A stretch of 64,000 nucleotides of DNA from Brevundimonas sp. (GCF_030682035.1 NZ_JAUXQZ010000025.1:428368-492367); one strand, 5' to 3'; counted from the stretch's first letter, positions 1-8,252 are shown. The notes: generated from the sequence alone by a model not told the origin. Numbers and translations are program-made.

Positions 1-345
1 ATCGTTCACCACCAGCGTCCCCGGATGCACCGTCTCCAGCAGATAGGTCGAGGTGACATAGGCCATGTCGAAGGGCGGATCCTGACGCATCAGGATGACA
101 TCGACGTCGGCGGCCAGGTCCAGCTTCACCTCGTCGCCGAAGGCGACGTGGTCTCCCTGGGTCTGACGCAGGGTGACCGGGCGGGCGCGGCAGAACAGGC
201 GGCCGTCCTCCAGCGCCAGGGTGCGGACGTCATAGACCCACTGCGCGTGCCCGCGGTCCTGGGCCGTGGTCATCATCATCCATGTGGTGTCGGACTCGAT
301 GTTGACCGCCTCGACGGGGTCCATCTGGATCGCGACTCTGAGCAT
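1..345 (-). CDS. gshB: Glutathione synthetase, N-terminal part (runs off the window)
   Basis: ATP-grasp ligase that joins gamma-glutamylcysteine and glycine in the second step of glutathione synthesis; cytosolic. The reverse strand reads MLRVAIQMDPVEAVNIESDT, then RQDPPFDMAYVTSTYLLE and HPGTLVVND, all typical of the GshB N-terminal domain. Only 115 codons are inside the window; the ATP-grasp domain lies beyond base 1. The ATG at 345 is preceded by an AAGGAAG ribosome-binding site, and upstream of that by the 30-nt hairpin at 359-388. It is the last gene in view of the rsmI-yraN-SirB1-gshB run. Confidence 0.95.
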   Translation of the reverse strand, partial: MLRVAIQMDPVEAVNIESDTTWMMMTTAQDRGHAQWVYDVRTLALEDGRLFCRARPVTLRQTQGDHVAFGDEVKLDLAADVDVILMRQDPPFDMAYVTSTYLLETVHPGTLVVND

Positions 346-358
346 GGGCGTCTTCCTT

Positions 359-388
359 GGCCTACCGCGCTTCGCGCCATTTGAGGCC
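359..388 (-). promoter_or_regulatory. 5'-UTR two-stem hairpin, copy 1 (gshB leader)
   Basis: In the sense of gshB this reads outer arm GGCCT, then CAAATG, inner stem GCGC-GAA-GCGC, GGT, and outer arm AGGCC. It ends 13 nt before the start codon, just upstream of the ribosome-binding site. It belongs to a set of six hairpins in this window with the same layout (7514, 19255, 19294, 28305, 31281). No T-run follows, so it is not an intrinsic terminator. Confidence 0.75.
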
Positions 389-450
389 GGACCACGAGGG
401 ACAGACAGCCGCGCACTGGCTAATGGGTAACGGTGGGCGGCGGCGCAAGC

Positions 451-1266
451 CTAGTTCAGCTGCAGCCTGACCCGGTCGACCGACATCTGGCGCGTGATCT
501 CCATCGGATCATCCACCGTGCGAGCCCGGGCCAGGGCTTCGAGCGCACCGGCGAGGGAGCCCTGTTTCTCCCGCGCGGCGGCGACGTCCAGCCAGGGTCG
601 GTGGTCCTCGGGGTCCAGCAGGGCGCGGCGCAGGGCCGAACGCTCGGCCCCTTCATAGTCCGCCGCGCGGATGGCCCGGCTGAACAGAACGTTCTGCAGC
701 CGGATCAGGGCCTGGCGATCGGTGACCGGGGCCATCAGCACGTCCAGCCGGTCGGCGACGTGCGGCGTCAGCCCGGCCCGCAGGGCGCGGCGGGTCAGTT
801 CCGACGGCAGGACCAGCCGGCCCTGGCTGAACGGATCCAGCGCCACCGGCCCCTCCGGCGTCTCGACCCGCAGCAGGAAGTGGCCGGGGAAGTCGACGCC
901 CTGAGCCTTGACTCCCGCCCGCCGCGCCGCGTCGAGGTAGAAGACCGACAGGGCCGCCGACAGGCCGCGCCGGGTGTCGGCCACATCGATGACGTCGGTG
1001 TTTCCCGGGCTGTCGTAGTGGATCAAGTCGCCGTTGAGGCGCAGGTCCGAAGCCATGGTCTCGGCCAGGGCGTCGTCGGGGCTCTCCCCGCCCATCCTCT
1101 CGGCCAGCCGTTCGGCGGCGGCGGCGGCCAGGGTCCGCACGGGCTCGGGATCGCGGAACGGATAGTCGTGGATGGCGCAGGCGATGGCCGCTTCGAGCAG
1201 CGGAAACACCTCGTCCTCGGCCTGTCCGGCGCTGGTCAGCGTCTCGATCGCTTCATCGCGGGTCAT
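451..1266 (-). CDS. SirB1/transglutaminase-like TPR protein
   Basis: A 271-aa cytosolic protein of the SirB1 N-terminal (transglutaminase-like) family, found beside yraN and rsmI in many proteobacteria. The central part, with DLIHYDSPGNTDVIDV and GVDFPGHFLLRVE, matches the family fold. The last 80 residues are helical and TPR-like (RAADYEGAERSALRRALLD). Biochemical role is unknown. Its ATG overlaps the yraN stop by 4 nt, so the two genes are translationally coupled. About 105 nt separate it from gshB, and that gap contains the hairpin at 359-388. Confidence 0.85.
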   Translation of the reverse strand: MTRDEAIETLTSAGQAEDEVFPLLEAAIACAIHDYPFRDPEPVRTLAAAAAERLAERMGGESPDDALAETMASDLRLNGDLIHYDSPGNTDVIDVADTRRGLSAALSVFYLDAARRAGVKAQGVDFPGHFLLRVETPEGPVALDPFSQGRLVLPSELTRRALRAGLTPHVADRLDVLMAPVTDRQALIRLQNVLFSRAIRAADYEGAERSALRRALLDPEDHRPWLDVAAAREKQGSLAGALEALARARTVDDPMEITRQMSVDRVRLQLN

Positions 1267-1703
1267 GCGGCGCCCCTCCCGAAGGCGGCAATCCCGCGAC
1301 GATGGCGCGGAAACCGGCCGGGAGCCAGCGCCACCATATCGATTCGCAGCACATGACCGGCCAAGCTGGGTCTTTGGCGCAACACCGACCGACCGGCGGA
1401 GAGCAGCCGGTCGTACTGGTCGGGGCCGAGGGCGGTGAGCGCCCCTTCAAGGGTGGCGCGGCGTTTGACCTCGACCACGGCCAGAACCTTGCCGCGGCGG
1501 GCGAGGATGTCGATCTCGCCGGCGCGGGTCTTCAGACGGAAGCCGAGCACCTGATAACCCTTGGCCATCAGCAGGGCGGCGGCCAGCCATTCCGAGCGAT
1601 GGCCGAGCCGGTGGGAGACGGCCCCGAGGGCGACGCGCCAGCCGCGCTTGGTCCGCGCGACCCTCGGCGCTTTCAGGCGGCTCGCGGGCCGTTCCGGGCT
1701 CAC
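1263..1703 (-). CDS. yraN: YraN family (UPF0102) nuclease-fold protein
   Basis: A small protein with a predicted restriction-endonuclease-like fold. RTKRGWRVALGA is followed by the core RLKTRAGEIDILARRGKVLAVVEVK, which carries the E-x-D...E-V-K residues of the fold. The ORF track extends it far upstream, but the family is about 120-145 aa long. The GTG at 1703 gives 146 aa and a GTGA overlap with the rsmI stop, so I chose it. A role in DNA processing or division has been suggested for the family but is not settled. It is translationally coupled to both neighbours. Confidence 0.88.
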   Translation of the reverse strand: MSPERPASRLKAPRVARTKRGWRVALGAVSHRLGHRSEWLAAALLMAKGYQVLGFRLKTRAGEIDILARRGKVLAVVEVKRRATLEGALTALGPDQYDRLLSAGRSVLRQRPSLAGHVLRIDMVALAPGRFPRHRRGIAAFGRGAA

Positions 1704-2584
1704 CGGCCCTGCAACTCCAGCGCCCGCTTGTAGAGCGGTTTGCGCGGCAGGTTCAGGGCCTTGGACACCTCCGCCGCCGCCTCGCCGGGGGGCAGGCGGG
1801 TCATGGCCTCGGCAAGCGCCGCGTCGGCGTCGGCCTCGGAGGCGACCTCCATCTCGCCGGGAGCCACGACGATGACGATCTCGCCCTTGGGCGACTGGCA
1901 GCGGGGATCGGCGGCCAGTTCGGCGAGGGAGCCGCGTACGCACTCCTCGTACAGCTTGGTCAGTTCGCGGGCGACGGCGGCGGGGCGCGGCCCCAGCACG
2001 GCGGCCATGTCAGAGAGGCTGTCGGCCAGACGTGGACCGCTTTCGAAGAAGACCAGCGTCTGGCGGGCGGTCCTGACCTCTTCCAGAGCCGCGCGGCGGG
2101 CGCCGGATCTGGCGGGCAGAAAGCCGGCGAACAGCACCCTGTCGGCGGGCAGGCCGGCGATGCACAGGGCCGCCAGCAGGCTGGACGGGCCGGGAATAGG
2201 ATGGACCGGCAGGCCGGCCGCGATCACCGCCCGGGCTACGACGAAGCCGGGGTCGCTGACCAGCGGCGTGCCGGCGTCGGAGACGAGGGCGACCACCGCC
2301 CCCTCGCGCAGCCGTTCGATGGCCAGTTCGGCGGCGCGCGGCGAGGCGTGGTCGTCGCACCGCTCCAGCTTCGCCTTCAGCCCGTAGGCCGACAGGAGTT
2401 TGGCGGTGACCCGGGTGTCCTCGGCCAGCACCAGGTCGGCGGCGGCCAGAACGTCGAGCGCCCGCAGGGTCATGTCCCTCAGATTCCCGATCGGCGTCGC
2501 CACCAGATAGAGGCCGGACGCCACGGGGCGCGGCGGCGGGACGGTCGGCGGGAACGGCGAAGGATCAGGGCTGGACTCTGGCAT
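1700..2584 (-). CDS. rsmI: 16S rRNA (cytidine1402-2'-O)-methyltransferase
   Basis: SAM-dependent tetrapyrrole-methylase-fold enzyme that 2'-O-methylates C1402 of 16S rRNA. Visible family motifs are LYLVATPIGNLRDMTLRAL, LAEDTRVT, SDAGTPLVSDPG and PIPGPSS, with a C-terminal substrate domain ending LNLPRKPLYKRALELQGR. The track ORF of 360 aa begins too early. The ATG at 2584 (MPESSPDPS) gives 294 aa with a short Pro-rich lead-in, close to the usual length. It is the first gene of a coupled minus-strand run with yraN and the SirB1-like gene. Confidence 0.95.
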   Translation of the reverse strand: MPESSPDPSPFPPTVPPPRPVASGLYLVATPIGNLRDMTLRALDVLAAADLVLAEDTRVTAKLLSAYGLKAKLERCDDHASPRAAELAIERLREGAVVALVSDAGTPLVSDPGFVVARAVIAAGLPVHPIPGPSSLLAALCIAGLPADRVLFAGFLPARSGARRAALEEVRTARQTLVFFESGPRLADSLSDMAAVLGPRPAAVARELTKLYEECVRGSLAELAADPRCQSPKGEIVIVVAPGEMEVASEADADAALAEAMTRLPPGEAAAEVSKALNLPRKPLYKRALELQGR

Positions 2585-3146
2585 CGGCGGGACCGTGCCA
2601 GCGGGGACCGCCCGGCTCAAGGGCGGGCGATTGAACGCCGCGCGGTGGAGTGGGCGCGGCCGACCCCGGAAAAATGCCGAAAAGCGAGACTCTCGCCCCT
2701 CGGCGGCGGACGCTGGAAGGGGGAATTGCGCGGGGTAGCGCGCGATCCGGGCTGGCCGGATCGTTGGGTATAGCGATGTCAAAGACCGTGGCGGCGGGAT
2801 TTCAGTCCCGAGCAGAGCATTTTATCACGGTCGCAAGGGGCGTCAGGGAAACAGGCGGGGTTTGGCCGGCGCATCAGGGCGAGAGGGCACGGTCGGGGTG
2901 CGAAAGGAACGGAATACCGGGGGCGGGAATGTCGTCTTTTGGCGCGGGCGCGACCACTTGGCTGATCAAGATCCCGAATGCTCACCGGGATCGAATCTCG
3001 CCATAAAGCATTGATAGTCAATATAGACGGAGCTGCGTGAGCTGGACCGTGTATTTTGGTCCAACAGTATCAGTAAAATACAGCGTTCTTTAAGTGTAGA
3101 CGCCGACAATTTTCGGCCGGCGCATGATTTCGCGCGCCGCTCAAGC
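2585..3146 (+). other. Intergenic stretch with an AT-rich promoter-like end
   Basis: 562 bases between divergent rsmI and the GT2 gene. The track ORFs here (2650-3006 and 2779-3021) have no recognisable content and are probably spurious. The last 140 bases are much richer in A and T than the rest of the window, as expected of the GT2 promoter. They contain the inverted repeat TGGACC-N9-GGTCCA at 3043-3063, a possible operator or small stem-loop. I see no RNA gene. Confidence 0.5.
3043..3063. repeat. Inverted repeat upstream of the GT2 gene
   Basis: TGGACC and GGTCCA are separated by 9 bases, inside an AT-rich stretch about 85 bases before the GT2 start. It may be a regulator site; no regulator is identifiable. 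Confidence 0.4.
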
Positions 3147-4499
3147 TTGACCATTGCACCGAAAGCGCGAGAACGGCGGTCTCTATACCTTCCTGTCCAT
3201 GTAAAATTTACAATCGCCTTTTGTTTCGCAATTGCCTGGGCCGCGCTCAGCATCGCCCTGTCACTGCGCTGGCTCGCCGACCTCGCCGACCTCGTTTCCT
3301 TCCCGCTGGCCCTGATCATCATCGGCTTCATCGCCTATGTGCCGGGCTTCATGAACGCCTTCATGATCGGCACGATCATCCTCGACCGCCGACCGCCGCA
3401 CACGCCGCCCGCGATCTACCCCCCCGTCAGCATCCTGGTGGCCTGCTACAACGAGGCGCTCAACATCGGGGACACGCTGAACAGCCTGGCCCGCCAGGAC
3501 TACCCCGGGCGGTTCGAGGTCATCGTGCTGAACGACGGCTCTGACGACGACACCGCCCTGGTCGCGGCGCGGACGGTCGGCCGGGTGAAGGCGCGGTCGC
3601 AGGCCGAATTCCGGCTGATGAATTTCGAGGTCAACGCCGGCAAGTCGACGGTGCTGAACCGGGGGCTGGCGTTCGCGGCGCACGATCTGGTCGCCACGGT
3701 GGACGGGGACTGCTGGCTGCGCACCGACGCCCTGCGCCGGATCGTCGAGCGGATGCTGTCAGATCCGCCGGGCACCGAGGCCGTCGCCGGGGCGGTGCTG
3801 GTGCGGAATTCACGCCGCAACATCCTGACCCGCGCCCAGGAGTGGGATTATTTTCACGGCATCGCCGCCGTCAAACGCATGCAGAGCATGTACCACGGCA
3901 CCCTCGTCGCCCAGGGAGCCTTCTCGCTCTACACCCGGCGCGGGCTGGAGGCGGTCGGCGGCTGGCCGCCCTGCGTCGGCGAGGACATCGTCGTGACCTG
4001 GGCGCTGCTGAAGGCGGGCTATCGCGTCGGCTATGCCGAGGACGCCCTGGTGTTCACCAATGTCCCGCACGAGTTCCGGCAGTTCGCCAACCAGCGGCGG
4101 CGCTGGTCGCGCGGTCTGATCGAGGCGTTCAAGGCTCACTGGCCGCTGCTGTTCAAATGGCGGCTGTCCACCCTGTTCATCTGGTGGAACCTGTTCTTCC
4201 TGCCGCTGGACCTTGTCTACACCTTCGCCTTCATCCCGGGGCTCATTCTGGCGCTGTTCGGCATCTATTGGATCGCCGGGCCGTTGACGTTGGCGGTGCT
4301 GCCGCTGGCGGCGGTCTGGAACTGGTTCATCTACCGGGTCCAGCGAAAGATGTTCCGCGCCCAGGGCATGCGGGTCCGGGGCAATGCCGACGGCTTCCTC
4401 TTCTACGTCTTCGCCTACAGCCTGCTGATGCAACCGGTCTGCGTCGGCGGTTATTTCGCTGAATTGGCCGGTCTGAGAAAGAACTGGGGAACGAAATGA
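3147..4499 (+). CDS. Membrane glycosyltransferase family 2 (PgaC/BcsA-like processive synthase)
   Basis: A 450-aa inner-membrane polysaccharide synthase. Two N-terminal membrane segments lie at about 20-40 and 50-78, the cytosolic GT-A domain at 90-325, and two or three membrane segments at about 343-435. Catalytic motifs are all present: VLNDGS near 129, DGD at 186-188, GED at 278-280 and the QRRRW signature at 316-320 of processive synthases. This is the layout of the poly-N-acetylglucosamine synthase PgaC. The TTG at 3147 is the only in-frame start after the upstream stops. Its stop overlaps the next ATG (ATGA), so it is coupled to a beta-barrel gene. The polymer made cannot be read from sequence. 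Confidence 0.85.
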   Translation: MTIAPKARERRSLYLPVHVKFTIAFCFAIAWAALSIALSLRWLADLADLVSFPLALIIIGFIAYVPGFMNAFMIGTIILDRRPPHTPPAIYPPVSILVACYNEALNIGDTLNSLARQDYPGRFEVIVLNDGSDDDTALVAARTVGRVKARSQAEFRLMNFEVNAGKSTVLNRGLAFAAHDLVATVDGDCWLRTDALRRIVERMLSDPPGTEAVAGAVLVRNSRRNILTRAQEWDYFHGIAAVKRMQSMYHGTLVAQGAFSLYTRRGLEAVGGWPPCVGEDIVVTWALLKAGYRVGYAEDALVFTNVPHEFRQFANQRRRWSRGLIEAFKAHWPLLFKWRLSTLFIWWNLFFLPLDLVYTFAFIPGLILALFGIYWIAGPLTLAVLPLAAVWNWFIYRVQRKMFRAQGMRVRGNADGFLFYVFAYSLLMQPVCVGGYFAELAGLRKNWGTK

Positions 4500-5410
4500 A
4501 TCGCATCCTCGCAATGCTGCTGGGCGCGGCGGCGCTTGTGTTCGCCCCGGCCGTCGCGGCCCAGGAAATCCCTTACTGGCAGGCCGTCAGCGCCGACCTG
4601 TTCGCCTCGACCGACGCGGACGAGGCGGAGACGGTGAAGGCCGGGGTCAGCTTCGACTGGCGATATCGCGGTCCGGGGGACTATCAGGGCGGCCGCCTGG
4701 AGGCCGCGCGCTTCTCGCCCGCGACCGGACCGTCCACTGAGGAACAGCGCCTCTACTACCGGTTTGCGCAAACCGGTGAGGACTGGTCGTGGAACGGCAT
4801 GGTCGGGACCAATGGCGAGACCGTCCTGGGATCGCTGAGCGTGCACAATAACGATCGCATCCGGCAGGAGTATTTCATCGAGCGCGAACGCCTCGAGACG
4901 GCGCAGGGTCTGGACCAGGACCTCTACCATACCTTTGTCGGGGCGGCCTTCGACCTGCCGATCGATGAGCGCAACACGCTCACAGCGCTGGTCGGAGTTC
5001 AGGATTTCGACGGCGAGAACCTGCGCACCCACCTGCGGGCCCGCGCCATCCACGTGGTCAAGCCGGAATGGGGGCTCAGCGTCCAGCTCCGGACCCGATA
5101 TTTCCATAACAGCGTGCCCGCCGAGGCCGACTATTTCTCGCCCGAATGGTACGTCGAGGTCCTGCCGGTCGTGCAGGTCCAGCGATTCCACAATGGCTGG
5201 CGCTATCAGGCGGCCGTAGGCATCGGGGCGCAGCGCGAAGCCGGGTCCGACTGGCGTGCAGCGCGCCATTTCGAGGCCTCGGTCACCAGCCCGCCGATCA
5301 GCCGTGACTGGCATGTCAGGGCAGCCGTCGTGCACAGCAACGCCCCGGTCACGTCGGAGCGGGGCTATGACTACAGTCAGGTCTCGCTGTCGCTGACCCG
5401 GGCGTTCTGA
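4496..5410 (+). CDS. Outer-membrane beta-barrel protein coupled to the GT2 synthase
   Basis: A 304-aa protein with a clear signal peptide (MNRILAMLLGAAALVFAPAVAA, cut before QEIPYW). It then shows alternating strands such as AGVSFDWRYRG, LSVQLRTRYFHN and WHVRAAVVHSN, and ends in SLTRAF with a C-terminal Phe, all features of an outer-membrane barrel. There is no TPR region as in PgaA and no deacetylase nearby. Translational coupling to the GT2 gene suggests an outer-membrane or secretion partner for the glycan, which is inference. I do not recognise a named family. Confidence 0.7.
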   Translation: MNRILAMLLGAAALVFAPAVAAQEIPYWQAVSADLFASTDADEAETVKAGVSFDWRYRGPGDYQGGRLEAARFSPATGPSTEEQRLYYRFAQTGEDWSWNGMVGTNGETVLGSLSVHNNDRIRQEYFIERERLETAQGLDQDLYHTFVGAAFDLPIDERNTLTALVGVQDFDGENLRTHLRARAIHVVKPEWGLSVQLRTRYFHNSVPAEADYFSPEWYVEVLPVVQVQRFHNGWRYQAAVGIGAQREAGSDWRAARHFEASVTSPPISRDWHVRAAVVHSNAPVTSERGYDYSQVSLSLTRAF

Positions 5411-5417
5411 CGGGGCG

Positions 5418-6581
5418 TCACACCAGCAGCGCCCTCAACACCCCGTCCAGCACCGGCCGCCCGGCGCTTGTCGCCCTGACCCGGCCCGCCTCCACGGTCA
5501 GGAACCCGTCCGCGATCAGTCCGGCCAGCGGCTCCGTCTCCACACCCCGGCCCAGCAGCGCCAGATCACTCACCGCCACGCCCTCGACCGTCCGCAACCC
5601 CAGCAGCACCTTCTCCTCCGCCGCGTCCCGCGCCGACTGCGTCTCCCGCTCGCTCCACGGCGCGCCCGTCGCGACTCCCGCGACATACGGACCGATCCCT
5701 TTGTGCGCGACGGTCGCCGTCCTTGCCCCACCCAGCGTCAACCGCCCATGCGCGCCCGGTCCTACGCCCAGATAGTCGCCGCCGCGCCAGACGTGGAGGT
5801 TGTGCGCCGATCTCGCCGCCTCGCCGCGCGCATGGTTGGAGACCTCATAGGCGTCGAAGCCGGCGGCCTCGAGCACGGTCTGGGTGGTTTCGTACAATGC
5901 GGCGGCGCGGTCCTCGTCGGGCGGGGTCCAGGCGCCGCGGGCCACGGCGCGGCCGAAGGCGGTCGTGGGCTCTATGGTCAGCTGATAGGGCGAGACGTGT
6001 TCGAAGCCGAGGTCGAGGGCCTCGGTCAGCTCGGCGCGCCAGCCTTCGACGGTCTGGTTGGGAAGGGCATGGATCAGGTCGATCGACAGGCGGGGGAAGG
6101 CGCGGGCGGCGACGGCGACGGCGCGGCGGGCCTCGTCCGCCGAATGGTTGCGGCCGAGGAAGGCCAGGGCCGCGTCGTCCAGCGCCTGCACCCCCATGGA
6201 CAGGCGGTTGACCCCTGCGTCGGCCAAGGCGGCGAAGCGGGCGGACTCGGCGTCGGTGGGATTGGCCTCGAGCGTGATCTCCATGGCGCCGCGCGGCGGG
6301 AACAGGGCGCGGGCGCGGGCGCTGATGGCGGCCACGGCTTCGGGCGCCATCAGCGAGGGCGTGCCGCCGCCGAAGAAGATGGAGGCCAGCCGGCGCGGGC
6401 CGGTCAGGGCGGCCTGGGCTTCCATGTCTGTGAGGATGGCGTCGGCCAGCGCCGCCTGTTCGTCGGTCCTGCCCCGGTCACGGACGACGTTGAAGTCGCA
6501 ATAGGGGCAGATGCGGGCGCAATACGGCCAGTGGACGTACAGCGCCACGTCCGTTCCGGGATCAGGAACCGGGTCAGTCAA
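5418..6581 (-). CDS. hemW: Radical SAM heme chaperone HemW
   Basis: A 387-aa relative of HemN that binds heme and a 4Fe-4S cluster and delivers heme to respiratory enzymes. The radical-SAM motif CARICPYC (Cys21, 25, 28) is followed by the GGGTPS motif (FFGGGTPSLM). The true HemN has an extra N-terminal Cys arrangement that is missing here, so HemW is the better call. Its start overlaps the rdgB stop by 8 nt, the common alphaproteobacterial rdgB-hemW pair. It converges with the barrel gene with a 7-nt gap. Confidence 0.93.
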   Translation of the reverse strand: MTDPVPDPGTDVALYVHWPYCARICPYCDFNVVRDRGRTDEQAALADAILTDMEAQAALTGPRRLASIFFGGGTPSLMAPEAVAAISARARALFPPRGAMEITLEANPTDAESARFAALADAGVNRLSMGVQALDDAALAFLGRNHSADEARRAVAVAARAFPRLSIDLIHALPNQTVEGWRAELTEALDLGFEHVSPYQLTIEPTTAFGRAVARGAWTPPDEDRAAALYETTQTVLEAAGFDAYEVSNHARGEAARSAHNLHVWRGGDYLGVGPGAHGRLTLGGARTATVAHKGIGPYVAGVATGAPWSERETQSARDAAEEKVLLGLRTVEGVAVSDLALLGRGVETEPLAGLIADGFLTVEAGRVRATSAGRPVLDGVLRALLV

Positions 6582-7176
6582 TCAAACACGCCTTCAGCTT
6601 CTCGAACGCCCGCGCGCGGTGGCTGATGGAGTCCTTCAGGACAGGGTCCAGTTCGCCGAAGGTCTGGCTCTGCCCGTCGGGAATGAAGATGGGGTCATAG
6701 CCGAAGCGGCGGTCGCCACGCGGGGGGAAGGTCAGCAGGCCGTCGACCCGGCCCTCGACCACCACGGCGGGACCCTCGGGCCAGGCCACGGCCAGGGCCG
6801 AGGTGAACCAGGCGCGGCGATCCGGCGAGCCGGTCTCTTCCAGCCGCTCCTCAACGCGGCGCATGGCGAAGGCGAAATCCTTGTCCGGACCCGCCCAGCG
6901 CGCCGAGAAGATGCCGGGCGCCCCGTCCAGGGCCGCGACCGACAGGCCCGAGTCATCGGCCAGGGCGACTTCGCCCGCACGGTCCGCCGCGTGGCGGGCC
7001 TTGAGCAGGGCGTTGCCCGTGAAAGTGCTTTCGGTCTCGTCCGGTTCGGGCAGATCCAGGCTCGCAGCGGTAACCACCGCGTAATGTCCGCCCAGAAGCG
7101 CGTCGATCTCGACGGCCTTGCCGGGATTGTGCGTCGCCACGACCAGCCGCATCCCCTTGATAAGCTTCAGATTCAT
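6574..7176 (-). CDS. rdgB: Non-canonical purine NTP pyrophosphatase (RdgB/HAM1)
   Basis: Hydrolyses ITP, dITP and XTP to monophosphates and so keeps deaminated purines out of nucleic acids. LVVATHNPGKAVEIDALL, ALADDSGL and FGYDPIFIPDGQSQTFGEL with the terminal SHRARAFEKL are diagnostic. I chose the ATG at 7176 (200 aa), which has GGAG upstream. A GTG at 7185 and an ATG at 7152 are alternatives. rph and hrcA, often found upstream in relatives, are not present here. Confidence 0.93.
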   Translation of the reverse strand: MNLKLIKGMRLVVATHNPGKAVEIDALLGGHYAVVTAASLDLPEPDETESTFTGNALLKARHAADRAGEVALADDSGLSVAALDGAPGIFSARWAGPDKDFAFAMRRVEERLEETGSPDRRAWFTSALAVAWPEGPAVVVEGRVDGLLTFPPRGDRRFGYDPIFIPDGQSQTFGELDPVLKDSISHRARAFEKLKACLID

Positions 7177-7216
7177 CCTGATCACGCGCTCCGCAACAAT
7201 CTATTGCCAAAGTTTA

Positions 7217-7233
7217 ATATCGTTAAACGATAT
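7217..7233. promoter_or_regulatory. Perfect 17-bp palindrome (possible operator)
   Basis: ATATCGTT-A-AACGATAT is an uninterrupted palindrome about a single A, in an AT-rich patch between divergent rdgB and the 38-aa gene. The shape is that of a dimeric repressor site or a -10 region under repressor control. No regulator gene for it is recognisable. Confidence 0.55.
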
Positions 7234-7236
7234 GTA

Positions 7237-7259
7237 ACGTGCCTTTCCTCAGGGCACGT
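7237..7259 (+). promoter_or_regulatory. Stem-loop in the leader of the 38-aa gene
   Basis: ACGTGCC and GGCACGT form a perfect 7-bp stem around a 9-nt loop, three bases after the palindrome and about 130 nt before the small gene. There is no T-run, so it is more likely a leader structure or a second binding site than a terminator. Confidence 0.4.
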
Positions 7260-7387
7260 CCTATCTATGCCTTCAAGGACGGACGCCGCGACGTTCCCCG
7301 AACAAGCCGATACCGGCAAGATCGATGCAGCGGAATAACATAAGAGGGGTGAAAACGTCCCTCACTCAGGACCAACGGAGAACGACT

Positions 7388-7504
7388 ATGAATACCATGA
7401 GCGCATCGCACTTCATCGAGAAGATCGGCCACGGCATCCTCAACGCCTTCCTGCTCGCCGCCCTGCCGACCGCCCTGGTCACCACCCTGATCCAGGCCCT
7501 GTGA
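7388..7504 (+). CDS. 38-aa hydrophobic small protein (below the ORF-track cutoff)
   Basis: ATG at 7388 after a good ribosome-binding site (CGGAG, 7 nt spacing). The product begins MNTMSASHFIEKIGHGIL and continues with a hydrophobic alanine/leucine-rich helix of about 20 residues ending TLIQAL. It looks like a single-span membrane peptide with an amphipathic N-terminal helix. Codon use is fully in style with the host (G or C in almost every third position), which supports a real gene. It has its own upstream palindrome and stem-loop and is followed by a conserved hairpin. The function is unknown; a small membrane regulator or toxin-like peptide are both possible. Confidence 0.6.
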   Translation: MNTMSASHFIEKIGHGILNAFLLAALPTALVTTLIQAL

Positions 7505-7513
7505 CACCCTTCT

Positions 7514-7543
7514 GGCCTCAAGTAGCCCGAAGGGCGGTAGGCC
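7514..7543 (+). promoter_or_regulatory. 5'-UTR two-stem hairpin, copy 2 (before the DUF2975 gene)
   Basis: Outer arms GGCCT and AGGCC, 5' internal loop CAAGTA, inner stem GCCC-GAA-GGGC, 3' loop GGT. The inner stem differs from other copies (GCGC/GCGC) by a compensatory pair change. It starts 10 nt after the stop of the 38-aa gene and is in the sense of the DUF2975 gene, whose start lies 133 nt further on. Confidence 0.75.
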
Positions 7544-7676
7544 AAACCAAAAGAGTCTCACAGGAGCTTTGACGATCGGCATGACAATCGCGATGAATAA
7601 GACCGCGTGTGGCTTCGCCGGACCGCGCGCGGCATCCTCGCCCCGCCGACCGGCCCGCTGACAGAGAGGCTGACCC

Positions 7677-8252
7677 ATGCGTTTCCCGAAGTCGCTTTCG
7701 ATCGGGATCCGCGTGCCCTCCCTGCCGGGCCTGCACGCCCGCTCCATGTCGCCGCTGCTGAACGCGGCCCTGGGAGCCGCCTACTGGCTGATGATCGTGC
7801 TGACGGTGGTCGTGGTGGCAGCCTTCGTCGTCACTCTTTTCCTCCCCATGGGACCGACCGGCCTGATCTTCAGCGATGGATCGGGCGGCACCGAGATTCC
7901 CGTTTCCCGCACCTACATCCTGTTCGGCTTCGGCGCCTTTGTCGGATATTTCGGCGGCTTCGCCCTGATCCTCAGGCTGTTGAGACGCATCTTCCACACG
8001 CTCGCGACGGGCGACCCCTTTCATCCGTCCAACGTCAGCCGCCTGAAACAGATCGGCCTGACCCTGGCCACAGTCACGGGCGGCGCCTGGATCGGCCAGA
8101 CCCTGGTGGCCCGCCTCGCGCGCGGCGAAATGGACCCGCCCAGCCTGTTCGACCTGGTCACACCCGCGTTTTCCGTCCTGGTCGTCTTCGTCCTGGCCGA
8201 GGTGTTCCGCGAAGGCGCGCGCCTGCGCCGCGAATCCGAATTGACAATATGA
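7677..8252 (+). CDS. DUF2975 four-helix membrane protein
   Basis: A 191-aa integral membrane protein with about four transmembrane segments (near 28-57, 80-103, 125-147 and 158-178). FATGDPF-like spacing (HTLATGDPFHPSNVSRLKQIG) is the hallmark of DUF2975. Genes of this family commonly sit beside a short Cro/C1-type regulator, as here and as in the B. subtilis yoaS/yozG pair. The ATG at 7677 follows GAGAGG. The role is unknown; the pair may be a membrane protein with its own transcriptional regulator. Confidence 0.8.
   Translation: MRFPKSLSIGIRVPSLPGLHARSMSPLLNAALGAAYWLMIVLTVVVVAAFVVTLFLPMGPTGLIFSDGSGGTEIPVSRTYILFGFGAFVGYFGGFALILRLLRRIFHTLATGDPFHPSNVSRLKQIGLTLATVTGGAWIGQTLVARLARGEMDPPSLFDLVTPAFSVLVVFVLAEVFREGARLRRESELTI

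Noticed and set aside
2650-3006. 118-aa ORF in the rsmI-GT2 gap
   Set aside because: No ribosome-binding site, no recognisable domain, atypical composition and overlap with an equally long reverse ORF.
5418-6581. Coproporphyrinogen III dehydrogenase HemN
   Set aside because: Length, N-terminal Cys arrangement and pairing with rdgB point to the heme chaperone HemW.
7581-7661. 26-codon ORF after the hairpin at 7514
   Set aside because: The ribosome-binding site spacing is long (14 nt) and the peptide is Arg/Pro/Ala-rich without features; too weak to call.
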